From Bacillus sp. B-jedd (GTDB lineage Bacteria; Bacillota; Bacilli; Bacillales; Cytobacillaceae): a DNA stretch of 64,000 bases. The translations under genes were made by a program, and so were the position numbers. The first letter of the stretch is position 1. Each line of letters begins with the position of its first letter. The notes under the pieces are model-generated. The model did not search any database. It was not told where the DNA came from and was given only the letters and a program-made list of their open reading frames with translations. The DNA lies in contig NZ_CCXR01000001.1 in NCBI RefSeq assembly GCF_000821085.1, positions 3,245,001-3,309,000 on the forward strand, in the 5' to 3' direction. Below, one piece after another: positions 25,211-35,000 of this stretch.

Positions 25211-27715
25211 TTGAGAAAACTTTGGAGCGCATTGCTGTCCCTTCTTCTTGTACTCTCACTATTGCCATTTTCAGGAGGTGCCGCTAAAGCCGAGGAACAT
25301 GATGCCGCATTATGGAATGTTGTTAAACCACTCGGTACAACCGTCACATTCCTGAACACAGGCGCCCATCCGGATGATGAGCGAAGCGATTTCCTCGCCT
25401 ATCTGTCAAGGGGCCTGGGCGTGAAAACGTCTAGCCTGATTGCGAACCGCGGCGAGGGCGGGCAAAATGAAATCGGCCCCGAACTTGGCAACGCCCTCGG
25501 CATCATCCGTTCAAGGGAAATGATCGAAGCCGCGAAGATTACGGGCGTAAAGGCCTATCATCTTAGCGAAACGACATCCGATGCCATTTATGATTTTGGT
25601 TTCTCTAAGAGCCCAGAAGAAACGCTGGAAAAATGGGGAGAAAACGTGACATATGAGCGCTTGATCCGTTTTATCCGGACATACCAGCCTGACATTGTCA
25701 TGCCATCCTTCCTGAACGTCGATACCCAGCACGGCCACCACCGAACAATGACGATCCTTAGTGAAAGGGCGTTCAAGGACGCAGCCGATCCTTCCGTCTA
25801 TCCTGAGCAGTTAAAGGATGGCCTGTCTGTCTGGCAAGTGAAAAAATTCTATCTACCAGTCTCAAAGGATGCGGCAACAACCTCAATCGAAATCGGAATG
25901 TATGACCCAATTTACGGTATGTCCTATCCGCAGCTTGGCGAGCAATCGCGTTATCTGCACAAAAGCCAGGGCATGGGAAATGATATTCCAGTCGCACCGA
26001 GGCAGACACATCTTCAACTCGTACATTCAGCGGTCGAGACAAATAGCGACAACGGCCTGTTCGCAGGAATACCGTATAATTTCAAGGAATGGGCACAAGT
26101 TTTGCCTAAAAACGCTAACGACCTGAAAGTCCAATACACGAAGCTCCAGGCAGACCTCGATGCGATTATCGAAGCCTATCCGAACAGGAAAATTGTATTC
26201 GTGAAAAGCCAGAAGGCCCTCAAGGATGTTAAACGGCTGGTGGCAAAAACGAAAAGCTCCAAGCTTGAGGCGGCACTGAAAAATGACCTTCTCCACAAGC
26301 TGGCTTTGAAAAAGGAGCAGCTGCGTGAAGCTAGCTTTGAAGCGTCCGGCCTTACTGTTGACGCAAAATCTGAAGATACCATTTTGACTAAAGGACAGAC
26401 TACAACAGTCACCGTAGAGCTAAAAAACAACGGTGTCCAGAATCTGCATAACGCCAAGGTTGAATTGCTCGTCCCTGACGGCTGGGAGGTTTCCGGGAAC
26501 CGTTCAGCGGGCAGTCTTGGTTCCGGCAGTAACGCTACTCTGACGTTCACCGTCACTGTCCCGGAAGATGCAGAGTATTATCATCCTTATGATGAGACAG
26601 CGATCCGGGCATCAGTAAGCTTCGAGGCGTCCGGCGCGAAAACGGTCCAGGTAAAAGAACTGGATGGAACTATCGCGGTGCTTCCAGATGTGGCCCTGAC
26701 TTTGTCACCGGAGGATATTGTCGTGAACACAGCGAATGTCCAGGACGAAATCCCGGTTACCGTCAAAGTGAAGAATTATCATGAAGGAAGCACTAGTGCG
26801 AACGTCAAGCTGAACGTCCCGGCAGGCTGGGGTGTAACGCCGGCTTCAACTGACATAAATTTTGCAAAAAAGCTTGAGGAAAAAGAGGTCAGCTTCAAAC
26901 TCGTTCCTCCAGCAGATGTGAAGGAAGGCCGATTTGAAGTGGATGCGACTGCGGTCGTGAATGGCAGGACAGTTGACTCTACGATACAGGAAATCAGCTA
27001 CAGCCATATCGGCACATTCTATTATCAATATCCGGCCAAGGTGAACGGTGTCGCGTTCGAGCTCCTGACAAACCCGGATTTGAAAATTGGCTATATCGAC
27101 AGCGGCTTTGATATGGTGGCCGATTACCTCGTCAACGCAGGCTTGGACATCACCAAGCTGACGGAAGCCGACCTGGCATCCGCCGATTTAAGCCAGTACG
27201 ATACGATTGTCACTGGCATCCGCGCCTATCTGTCCCGCCCGGACTTGAAGGCGAACAATGCGCGTTTGAAAGAATACGTCGCCAATGGCGGGCACCTCGT
27301 AGTCCAGTACCATAAACCGGAAGACGGTTGGAACAAGGACACGACTGCGCCTTATCCACTGACGATCGGCAGCCCGTCCATCAAATGGAGGGTCACGGAT
27401 GAAAACGCCAAAGTAACCGTGCTGCAGCCTGAATCGCCTCTGTTCAACTATCCAAACAAAATTGACGACAGCGACTGGTCTGGCTGGGTCCAAGAACGCG
27501 GATTGTACTATCCAAGTGTCTGGGCGCCAGAGTATGAAACCTTTGTCAGCATGGCCGACCCTGGCGAGGAACCGTTCACCGGCGGCATTCTCATGGCCAA
27601 GTATGGCAAGGGCACATACCTTTATACAAATCTCGTCTTCTACCGCCAAATCCAGGGACAGGTTCCAGGCGGGTACCGAATCTTTACGAATTTGATCAGC
27701 TATGGCGGGCAATAA
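25211..27715 (+). CDS. Secreted PIG-L (LmbE-like) family deacetylase
   Basis: Secreted protein of 834 residues. A signal peptide with core ALLSLLLVLSLLPF and end GGAAKAEE is followed by a PIG-L domain: zinc motif AHPDDE near residue 56, IRSREMIEAAK, and the HGHH-type histidines in TQHGHHRTM. Family members remove acetyl groups from GlcNAc-containing molecules. The middle (about 380-620) has two CARDB/NEW3-type beta domains (LTVDAKSEDTILTKGQTTTV, ALTLSPEDIVVN). The C-terminal 200 residues resemble a glutamine-amidotransferase-like fold (YDTIVTGIRAYLSR, GGHLVVQYHKP). The start is a TTG after AAAGGGG. Divergent from the ROK operon, it probably shares its control and trims a related acetylated glycan outside the cell. 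Confidence 0.9.
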   Translation: MRKLWSALLSLLLVLSLLPFSGGAAKAEEHDAALWNVVKPLGTTVTFLNTGAHPDDERSDFLAYLSRGLGVKTSSLIANRGEGGQNEIGPELGNALGIIRSREMIEAAKITGVKAYHLSETTSDAIYDFGFSKSPEETLEKWGENVTYERLIRFIRTYQPDIVMPSFLNVDTQHGHHRTMTILSERAFKDAADPSVYPEQLKDGLSVWQVKKFYLPVSKDAATTSIEIGMYDPIYGMSYPQLGEQSRYLHKSQGMGNDIPVAPRQTHLQLVHSAVETNSDNGLFAGIPYNFKEWAQVLPKNANDLKVQYTKLQADLDAIIEAYPNRKIVFVKSQKALKDVKRLVAKTKSSKLEAALKNDLLHKLALKKEQLREASFEASGLTVDAKSEDTILTKGQTTTVTVELKNNGVQNLHNAKVELLVPDGWEVSGNRSAGSLGSGSNATLTFTVTVPEDAEYYHPYDETAIRASVSFEASGAKTVQVKELDGTIAVLPDVALTLSPEDIVVNTANVQDEIPVTVKVKNYHEGSTSANVKLNVPAGWGVTPASTDINFAKKLEEKEVSFKLVPPADVKEGRFEVDATAVVNGRTVDSTIQEISYSHIGTFYYQYPAKVNGVAFELLTNPDLKIGYIDSGFDMVADYLVNAGLDITKLTEADLASADLSQYDTIVTGIRAYLSRPDLKANNARLKEYVANGGHLVVQYHKPEDGWNKDTTAPYPLTIGSPSIKWRVTDENAKVTVLQPESPLFNYPNKIDDSDWSGWVQERGLYYPSVWAPEYETFVSMADPGEEPFTGGILMAKYGKGTYLYTNLVFYRQIQGQVPGGYRIFTNLISYGGQ

Positions 27716-27732
27716 CAGACGTGGAAAAAAGC

Positions 27733-27764
27733 AAAGGAAGCAGGATTGCCTGCTTCCTTTTGTT
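27733..27764 (+). terminator. Terminator of the PIG-L gene
   Basis: AAAGGAAGCAGG pairs perfectly with CCTGCTTCCTTT around a 4-base loop, followed by TGTTTG. It starts 18 bases after the stop. Confidence 0.85.
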
Positions 27765-27800
27765 TGTAAACCTTTCTCCTGTTTCTTACTTGGATGAAAT

Positions 27801-27838
27801 AAAAACCCGCAAGCAATTGGATCGCTTTGCGGGTTTTT
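27801..27838 (-). terminator. Terminator of the membrane-pair operon
   Basis: AAAAACCCGCAA pairs with TTTGCGGGTTTTT around a 13-base loop. T-tracts are present on both strands, so it is probably bidirectional. On the minus strand it ends the DUF3100-like operon 13 bases after its stop. Confidence 0.85.
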
Positions 27839-27850
27839 GAAAGCAGATAT

Positions 27851-28336
27851 TTAGTTGCCTGCCACAAACAATCCAAACTGGGCGAGCAGGGCGCTGCCGA
27901 TGTACGTGCCCATGAAGACGAAGACGGCGACAATGGCGACTTTCCAGGAGGTTTTCCGTAGATCGACGAGCTGGTCGGCGACGGAAATGCCTGCAAAAGT
28001 CAGGATCGGTGTGGTAATCGACAGGAAGTCTACCGCTCCGATGGCTTGGATGAACCAGTCGGAGGCGGAGCAGAAAATCAGTGAAATAATCGCCACCCAG
28101 CCGAGGACAGGGAAATCCTGAACGAAGCGGGCGGGAACCTTTTTGACCAAATCGGATATGAGAATGCCGATGAAAGAAAACCCCCACAGGGTAATCAAAC
28201 CGTAGATGGTCATGATCGAAATCGGCGTGGACTCCGGATTTTTAATGAGCTTGATTTGCTGGGTGAACAGGATGAGACCGATGCTCAGCAACAGGATCAA
28301 CCCGAATTTTACGTATTTATTCATGCCTGAGGCCAT
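27851..28336 (-). CDS. Small membrane protein, partner of the DUF3100-like protein
   Basis: Integral membrane protein of 161 residues with about four helices (FGLILLLSIGLILFT, IMTIYGLITLWGFSFIGIL, VLGWVAIISLIFCSASDW, VAIVAVFVFMGTYIGSALL). The function was not recognised. Its ATG overlaps the stop of the preceding DUF3100-like gene (TAATG), so the two are translationally coupled and probably make one complex, perhaps a carrier. The companion M20 hydrolase suggests a link to uptake of a peptide-like or amide compound. Confidence 0.8.
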   Translation of the reverse strand: MASGMNKYVKFGLILLLSIGLILFTQQIKLIKNPESTPISIMTIYGLITLWGFSFIGILISDLVKKVPARFVQDFPVLGWVAIISLIFCSASDWFIQAIGAVDFLSITTPILTFAGISVADQLVDLRKTSWKVAIVAVFVFMGTYIGSALLAQFGLFVAGN

Positions 28337-29124
28337 TAATTTTCACTCCTAACAAATAAACGGTACACGAAGCGCTGCAAAGGGACAGCAAGGAAGACCA
28401 TTGTGAACGTTCCGAGGAAGCTGGTCAGAAGCTGGCTGGCCGAAGCATAAGCCAGTATCGTGCTCTGCATGTCCGGAATCCGCGCAACAAGGCTGGAGGA
28501 CGAAGCAGTCATCATGCTCGCGGAGCCCATCCCTGATGCGATGGCAAGTGCCTCGACCCGGAATCCAAGGTCAAGCATGACTGGCGCAATGATACTGAAG
28601 AAAATCGCTCCAAAAAGCGTGCCAATGATGTAAAGCGACAGGACGCCACGGCCTTCAGGCGAATCCAAGGTGTATTTTTCGGTAATATAAGCGAGTTCCC
28701 CTTCACGGCCAAGGCCGAGGGTCGAGCCAATCGCTTCACGCCTCAGACCAAGGAACAACGCAACTGGCAGCCCTAATACAACGGTGCCGAGGTTGCCGAG
28801 CTCCTGGAAAAGGAAAATCCAGCCGAGCTTCAGGATTTCCTGCAGATGCGGCGCGACGTCCGCTCCGTACCTGGCCATTAGCGGCAGCATAATAAAGATG
28901 AGATTTTTACTTGCAAATTTCACGTTCTCAGGGCTATATACCTTTTGTAAAACCCCTTTCCTTAAAAAAGGAAGGCCGAGCAACATTGTTATCAAGATGG
29001 CGAACACGAGCGGCAACAGGCCGATTTTAATATTTCCAACGGCTATCGACTGGAAGCCGATCATTTCCGATGCTGTAATGACAAGCAGAACAAATACTAA
29101 TAAATAAATGAATTTCGATTTCAT
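28336..29124 (-). CDS. DUF3100-like multi-pass membrane protein
   Basis: Integral membrane protein of 262 residues with about seven helices. It has a conserved central GLGREGELAYITEKYTLDSP segment and a later GMGSASMMTASSSSL segment, a pattern I associate with DUF3100. Proteins of this kind are predicted carriers, and the substrate is unknown. It lies between an M20 amidohydrolase (upstream) and the small membrane protein, to which it is coupled. The 298-base gap to the hydrolase gene holds only repeat copy 3. Confidence 0.75.
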   Translation of the reverse strand: MKSKFIYLLVFVLLVITASEMIGFQSIAVGNIKIGLLPLVFAILITMLLGLPFLRKGVLQKVYSPENVKFASKNLIFIMLPLMARYGADVAPHLQEILKLGWIFLFQELGNLGTVVLGLPVALFLGLRREAIGSTLGLGREGELAYITEKYTLDSPEGRGVLSLYIIGTLFGAIFFSIIAPVMLDLGFRVEALAIASGMGSASMMTASSSSLVARIPDMQSTILAYASASQLLTSFLGTFTMVFLAVPLQRFVYRLFVRSEN

Positions 29125-29160
29125 AGTCAGCCTCTTTCTCGATAGTCGGTCTTTTTCATT

Positions 29161-29346
29161 AGGCTTTGTTATCCTTGATTGTTGATTTCCACTCCGGGGA
29201 CATGCTTTCCGCGGGGCGGACCGTGGAGCCTCCTCGGCGTCTAAGACGCCTGTGGGGTCTCCACGTGCCGCTGCATCCCGCAGGAGTCAGTCCCCTCCGT
29301 TCCAATCAACTTCATTGATAATCAACATTCATCTTTAACTGAGCCT
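29161..29346 (+). repeat. Dispersed repeat element, copy 3
   Basis: Shortest copy at 186 bases: left end AGGCTTTGTTATCC, right end TTAACTGAGCCT, so the ends are inverted repeats. It keeps the core blocks seen in copies 1 and 2 but lacks their internal 70-160-base stretch. It sits between the M20 hydrolase and DUF3100-like genes, which may interrupt or end their shared transcript. Confidence 0.8.
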
Positions 29347-29422
29347 TTCATTAAACAGATTCACCGCGCTGGCCAGGACTGGCTACAAGCCATGCCGACT
29401 GATCCCGCAGCGGCCTTTCTTC

Positions 29423-30679
29423 CTAGTCTAGAATGGACGAAAGCAGCTTCTCGTACTCTTCGTAGGTGCGTTTATAGAGTTTCGTCCGGTCGATTTTGCC
29501 GTTCATCTCTTGCAAGACCTCGGCCATGAATCTCGGGAAAACTTCATAGATAAACTTTGGGTCGATATCGATGAAGTCATCGCCGTGAATCGTACCGGTA
29601 AATCCGCTGTAGCCGACCTGGATGCACGGAAACAGATAGGACAGATCGCCGATGTCACCAGCCGCGCTGATTGGAGTATTGTTCCTGATCGCGGTAATTT
29701 CGTTATTCTTTTCAAAAGCAGTAATGACAAACTCATTCAGGTAGCGGTCTTGGACAAATGGGAGATAGCCCATTTGGGTTTCAATTGCGACTTCACCCTG
29801 CAATGCCTGGGCGCTTCCAAGCGCAGCGTCATCCATCCGCGTGACAACTTCTTTCATATATTCAATCGATTGCGTCCTGATGTCGCTGCCCACGGTTATC
29901 TGGTTGGGGATGACATTGGTGGACATATCGGTTTCCATGACAATCGGGTTGATGCGCACCATTTCCTTTTCATTCAACTGCTGGCGGCTAAGGCCCAATG
30001 CGACATTGAAAAGCGTCGACATGTTATAGGCATTTTTGCCGGAAAACGGGTCAAACCCTGCATGGCTCGCTTTTCCTTTAAACGTATATTTTTTGTACAG
30101 GAAACCGGCCAGGTCGCAGTTGACTTCAATCGTGCGCTCGGGGAACTCGCCACCCATCGCATGGACGCAGATGCCAAGGTCGATCCCGTCAAAGACACCT
30201 AGTTTCATCGCTTCAGGCTTGCCGCCATAATAGCTGATTTTATTCTCGGCGAGCAGCTTGGACCGGTAGGTAAGGTCAAGATATTCCTCGGCTGGCACGA
30301 ACACGAAAGTTAGGTCGTAATCGAAGTTTTTATATGCTTCCGATTTGTACAGCCAGCTGTAAATTGCGAGCGCAATTCCTATTTGTGTATAATGGCCGCA
30401 GTTATGGGCGGCGCCAGTTTCAGGGTCGGACCATTTATGGCTCGGCGCGTAAACAGCATCCAGTTCGGCGATGAATGCGATGTTCAAGTCTTTACCGGTA
30501 CCGAGGGCTGTTTTAAAGCCGGTTGTGCTGAACTCGTCCAACTCGATGGCCAGGTTGATTTTTTTCAAAAATTCAATCACAGTTGCTTTCGTTTTGAATT
30601 CCTTGTATCCGAGTTCAGGGCTGTGGAAAATTTGTTTTGATAATGCTGCGATTTCTTCATAATGTTCTTCAAATAACAT
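29423..30679 (-). CDS. M20-family amidohydrolase/aminoacylase-like
   Basis: Cytosolic hydrolase of 418 residues in the M20D group (AbgB/amidohydrolase type), which cleaves amide bonds of N-acyl amino acids or similar compounds. Metal-ligand regions are seen in AHNCGHYTQ, PAEEYLDL and ICVHAMGGEFPE, and near the end GTIHGDDFID. The dimerisation lid starts around KGKASHAGFDPFSGKNA. The usual HxCGHDxH motif reads HNCGHYTQ, so one ligand differs. The ATG follows GGAGGGAGG. A promoter and a cre-like site lie upstream. Together with the membrane pair it probably forms an uptake-and-hydrolysis unit. Confidence 0.85.
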   Translation of the reverse strand: MLFEEHYEEIAALSKQIFHSPELGYKEFKTKATVIEFLKKINLAIELDEFSTTGFKTALGTGKDLNIAFIAELDAVYAPSHKWSDPETGAAHNCGHYTQIGIALAIYSWLYKSEAYKNFDYDLTFVFVPAEEYLDLTYRSKLLAENKISYYGGKPEAMKLGVFDGIDLGICVHAMGGEFPERTIEVNCDLAGFLYKKYTFKGKASHAGFDPFSGKNAYNMSTLFNVALGLSRQQLNEKEMVRINPIVMETDMSTNVIPNQITVGSDIRTQSIEYMKEVVTRMDDAALGSAQALQGEVAIETQMGYLPFVQDRYLNEFVITAFEKNNEITAIRNNTPISAAGDIGDLSYLFPCIQVGYSGFTGTIHGDDFIDIDPKFIYEVFPRFMAEVLQEMNGKIDRTKLYKRTYEEYEKLLSSILD

Positions 30680-30729
30680 GACTAGGTCCTCCCTTTTTTA
30701 AGTGGAGTATAAACATTCAATACTTTCCT

Positions 30730-30758
30730 ATATTATTCAACTATTCAAACTTCGTCAA
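30730..30758 (-). promoter_or_regulatory. Candidate sigma-A promoter of the M20 gene
   Basis: On the minus strand TTGACG (5 of 6) and TAATAT (4 of 6) are separated by 17 bases. The predicted start lies about 45 bases before the ATG at 30679. Confidence 0.5.
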
Positions 30759-30815
30759 TACGAATAATATGGTTATATTTTTAGTTAATGTTAGCAAAAC
30801 CATTTAAAACAACAA

Positions 30816-30829
30816 TGAAAACGCTTAAA
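30816..30829 (-). promoter_or_regulatory. Candidate cre (CcpA) site
   Basis: TGAAAACGCTTAAA differs from the cre consensus at one fixed position. It lies about 60 bases upstream of the -35 of the M20 gene, a spacing more typical of activation than of direct block. Confidence 0.4.
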
Positions 30830-30897
30830 ATCTATTCAAATATTATTTTTCCACTAATAGTCTATCAAGTTAAAATTTTCAGATATGTATAATCCAG

Positions 30898-30928
30898 GAA
30901 GGAAAAGGACGGTTCCAGCGCTTCATTA
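30898..30928 (+). repeat. GGGGACGG-type repeat, half copy
   Basis: AGGAAAAGGACGGTTCCAGCGCTTCATT matches the left arm of the short dispersed dyad; no right arm is near. It lies in the 314-base gap between the M20 gene and the GNAT remnant, which also holds the promoter and cre candidates. Confidence 0.45.
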
Positions 30929-30993
30929 AAAGGGTTTTTCTTCTTTTCGACGAATGATATGTAAGTGTGTTTTTTTTGACTAATGGGGGTTTG

Positions 30994-31462
30994 ATGGGAA
31001 TGGAAGAGTTGATTGAGATTAAGGCAGTGACACAGGAGAATATCCGGGATTGCGCGAAGCTGGAGGTGGCTGAGGATCAGAAGCAGTTTGTGGCGAGGAA
31101 TTTGGCTACGATTGCTTGGGCCTATGTGGATCCAACCGTTTACCCCCTACGCTATTTGCGCGGGCGATACAGTCGTCGGGCTGGCAGCCGTTGAATATAT
31201 TCCAGACAACGAGGATTATGATCGGCACTGGGTGCCCCGGTTTATGATTGGAGAGCAATTCCAGGGCAAAGGCTATGGCAAAAGCGCTATGCTGAAAATC
31301 ATCGAAATGATTATCGAACAGCATCCCGCTTGTGAACGAGTCAGGCTTTCCGTCGTCCAGGAAAACACCGCCGCCATCGCCTTTTACAAACACATAGGCT
31401 TCATCGAAACCAACGAAATGCTCGAAGACGAACGCGTCATGGACTACTTTGTAAATAAGTGA
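30994..31462 (+). pseudogene. GNAT N-acetyltransferase, frameshifted
   Basis: Two overlapping frames together make one GNAT-family (BltD/spermidine acetyltransferase-like) protein of about 155 residues. The first frame starts MGMEELIEIKAVTQ after GGGGGT and reads through VDPTVYP. The second continues as YAICAGDTVVGLAAVEY to the end, including the acetyl-CoA loop QGKGYGKSAM and FYKHIGF. The frames join at a run of five Cs at 31143-31147; removing one C restores the whole reading frame. This is a real one-base insertion or a homopolymer sequencing error. If the gene is intact in the organism it would acetylate a polyamine or similar small amine. Confidence 0.75.
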
Positions 31463-31530
31463 AGCACGGGGACGGTTCCAGCGTCTCATTCGGGTCCGAA
31501 TGAAGCAGCGGAACCGTCCCCTTCCTCATT
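31460..31530 (+). repeat. GGGGACGG-type dyad repeat, complete copy
   Basis: Full dyad: GGGGACGGTTCC on the left and GGAACCGTCCCC on the right, with an inner CATTCGGGTCCGAATG stem. It directly follows the GNAT stop and may serve as a terminator shared with the convergent small zinc-ribbon gene. Confidence 0.75.
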
Positions 31531-31777
31531 GTGCCGGCTGGCAGCGCGGGCATGCGCTTTTGGCGGAGTCGTATTGGGAGCCGCAGTTGCGGCAGAAGAT
31601 GATGCCCGATTCGATAGGTTTGTCGGTTTTGCCGGCTGTCCTGGCCGGCTGGCTGGTTTCTTGTTTGAGGCCGCGGGTCCTTTTCATTAACACCATGACC
31701 AGTATGAGTATGATGAGATTAAGGACCAGGCTTGCCGCTGCCAGGATGAGCGGCCATAATGGGTCTTCCCAGTTCAT
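31526..31777 (-). CDS. Small membrane protein with a C-terminal zinc ribbon
   Basis: Protein of 83 residues, function not recognised. One N-terminal membrane helix (about 10-32, WPLILAAASLVLNLIILILV), a basic stretch, then a zinc-ribbon pair FCRNCGSQYDSAKSACPRC near the C-terminus. The ATG follows TTAGGAGG. It lies after the T7SS operon terminator and so is probably transcribed separately, although on the same strand. Zinc-ribbon fusions of this kind also occur in the FHA protein of the T7SS locus. Confidence 0.75.
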   Translation of the reverse strand: MNWEDPLWPLILAAASLVLNLIILILVMVLMKRTRGLKQETSQPARTAGKTDKPIESGIIFCRNCGSQYDSAKSACPRCQPAQ

Positions 31778-31865
31778 GTGGTTTCCTCCTAATTTTGTTT
31801 AATGAAAATCACTCGATTTGTTCATAATATTTTTAAAATGGGGTTCGGCCAAGATAATCCCTTAG

Positions 31866-31914
31866 AAAAACCCCTGGACCCTCTGCCAATTCTTGCCGAA
31901 CCGAGGTCCAGGGG
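31866..31914 (-). terminator. Strong terminator at the end of the T7SS operon
   Basis: CCCCTGGACC pairs perfectly with GGTCCAGGGG around a 24-base loop and is followed on the minus strand by TTTTTCT. It lies about 125 bases after the stop of the large Ig-like protein, and marks the likely 3' end of the long locus. Confidence 0.85.
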
Positions 31915-32039
31915 AAAATTCTAATAAGCAGTTCATGGCGGCATGACATTTTGCCAGCTGGCTGGCAGGCAAGACATATTTTAACTGCCAGCCAAAGCCT
32001 TGGACCAGAAAGCAACCTTCACCGTAAAGGGCCCCTTTA

Positions 32040-35000
32040 TCAGCTCACCTTATCTTCAAACGCATTTCCTCCAGCGGCCTTGCTCCTTCTCTTATGGAGA
32101 AGCCAGCCAGCCAGCGCGATTGAGACAACGCCAAGCCCGCTCAGCGAGCCGACGAAAAGTTTCGTGTCGTTGTACCAGCGGATGATAGGATTGGTCGTGA
32201 TGAGAAGATCGGTCACTTCCCTGCTGAACTCGTTCCCCGCCGCATCAGAAGCGACAATCCGTACCTTTTGTTTATTGTTCGAGCTCGGGATTTCGAATGA
32301 GTAATTCTCGCCATTCTCCTTATACTCGACTTCCTTGCCATTCAAATAGATGGCAGCCTTGTCGAGGACTAGGTTGTCCTTGATCGAAATCGTGACCGGC
32401 TTCGTATCGACCGCATACTGCTTGTTGTCCTCAATATCAATCGGCACAATCACCGGAGCCGTTTTGTCCACACCGAACGAAATTTCAGCCTTTTTCGTTT
32501 CATCAATGTTTTCATTAATGTTTCCCGCCGCATCTTCGGAATAAAGCGTCACAGTGTATCTTCCATCCGAAGCAAACAGCGCTTTGCCAATGACATACTT
32601 GTATTGGCTCCACTCGCCTTCGCCGCCAGTTTCAGCAACTGTGTAATCAGTTCCTTCCACAAGGTCGGCCGGCGTGCCGTTCTTCGTCAACTTCACCTTG
32701 ATCGTGTCCTTCTTCAGGCTGTCGACGTTCGTTTCTGTCAAAATGACATCCCGTTCTTCTTTCACATATTTGCCGCCGATTTCCTGAAGCGACTCATCAA
32801 ACGCATAGACAGAACCGAATCTGTTCACCGAGAAGCGGACCGTCTGCGTGGATTCATTGCCTGCAAAATCAACGATTGTTGCTGTCAGGGTATACAGGTC
32901 ATCATTTTCCTTCACTTTTGCAAAATTATTGAATGTGAAGACCTGCCCGTTTGGTGTGTTTGTATATTTGCCGTCAAGAGCGACCGCCTTCCGGTTTGCG
33001 CCAGTCAGCTTAATGGACACAGCGTTCCGGTTGAAGTTTATATCGGAAAACGAAATGACAGGCGCGAGATCGCCTTTGTTCGCAGACTTGTCCTTCACGC
33101 CGGTAATTTCAAGCGCTGGTGGCGTCAAGTCGACAATGAACTGCTCCGCCTTATAATCGGCCATCGCGTTGCCGGCTTTGTCAATGAAATCAATGTCAAA
33201 GCTGTATTCGCCATCCGCGGCATAAGAAATCGTTGCCGTGTGCACGTCGCCTCTTGAAGTCCAGCCGCTGAGTGCCGGGAAGGCGATATTTTTGCCGGCA
33301 TGGGTTGCCTTACCTGCGATGCGGATCCGGCCCGGGTCGAAATTGTGCTCCGCTATCGAAATCGTCGCAGTCCTCTTGGCATTGTAGAAATGGCCATTCG
33401 CATTGCTGTTATTGCTGTATGAAACATTTACAACCGGATTCGTTTTATCGATCGTAAACTTGCTTTGCGCGACAGGTGCCGCCTGGTTGCCGGCGCGGTC
33501 CTTATACTTGATGTCAAACGTATAATCGCCGTCTGCCGCGAATCTGATTGTCGCCGTATGGGTCGTTTTGTCAGGATCAGCCGCGTTTGTCCTTGTCGTC
33601 CAGCCGGAAAGCGCCGGCACCGATCCGTCTTTATTTGTAATTAAGTAGTCGACGTCATCCTTATTGAAATTCCGCTCAGTGATGACAATCGTCGCGGTCC
33701 GGTCGGCATTGTAATAATCCTTATACTCACGGTCCGGATTGTTATTGTCAAATGATACTTGAATATCCGGAGCCGTCTTATCGATGCTGAACTCGAGTTT
33801 TTCCTCGGACGAGTTTCCTGCCCGATCGGTCATCTTAACCTTCACGATAATATCGTTGCTGTTATTCTTGACGCTGAGCATTTTCACCATCTCGAGCACA
33901 AGGTTCTTCTCGGTCCTTGTCTGCTTCCAGCCTGCCGCATCACTGCCAGGCGCGTACGTTTTGTCATTATTGATTTTGATTTTGCCGCCTTGGTTATTGC
34001 CCTTATCATTCGGGGCTACAACAGACCACTCGATTTCGGCAAGTCCGGAATACGTATCCTTAACCGACAGCTTGATATCCACATTTTGCAAATATAGGTC
34101 ACGATTGTTCTGGTCCTTAAAGCGAGCTTCGCCTTTTTCAAAAATGATATGTTTTTCCTTCAAATGCTGCTTTTCATTTTCAACCACGGTGCCATCCGGT
34201 GTTTCAAAAGCCCCTGTATTGTTAACATTGTCGGTCGCTTTTGCAAAGATCTGCCCTTTGAAAGCGGCCGGGACATTGAACGTCAGCTCATCCGAAGTCA
34301 CAACAGGTGTGATCGAGTCGATATCCTTCGCAGTAATATCCTTCAGTTTACCACCAGCCTGGACTGCGTAAAGCTTGCCGTTGTCATAATCCTTCAAGTA
34401 AACGGCCATCGACTTGACCTTGCTTGTATATTCATACGGAACCTTCGGGTCTTCCGCCTTTACAGTCACCCGTGTCGGAAGCTTGAAGTAGAATCCGTAT
34501 TCAGTCAGTTCCACCGTGCTCTTCACATCAGCCGTTTCGCCGACTTTTTCGTACTTACCTTTTCCGTTGTCAACCGCGAAAACATAGTCCAGAATCCTCG
34601 GTGCTGAAAGGTCTCTGTATGTTGTTTTCTCAAGCTTCGCAGTGTTACCCGCGTTATCGATCACATAAACCGATACATGGTAGGATCCATCCTCATTGAT
34701 TTTGATGTTTGGATCGCTCGTGTCGATCTCATACGTCAGCGGGCCTTTTTGCATTTCTTTCTTTTGTGAATAATCATGCTCGAACTTCTTGCCGTTCACT
34801 TCAACAACAACCGTATTGACACCAGAATCCGCATCCTCAGCAGAAATTTCGAACGCCACATCGCCGTTATACTGGTTACCGCCATTCGTGGAAACGTTGT
34901 TTTTTGGTTTGACGTTAATTTTGGCAATAGGAGCGGTTTGCTCAACCATCGTGATGCCATTGTTATCTGCATCGATATTTGAATTATCCTTTGTAACCAG

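Noticed and set aside
6914..29346. Insertion sequences at the three dispersed repeats
   Set aside because: No transposase-like ORF in or near any copy and no clear target duplication; called as repeats only.
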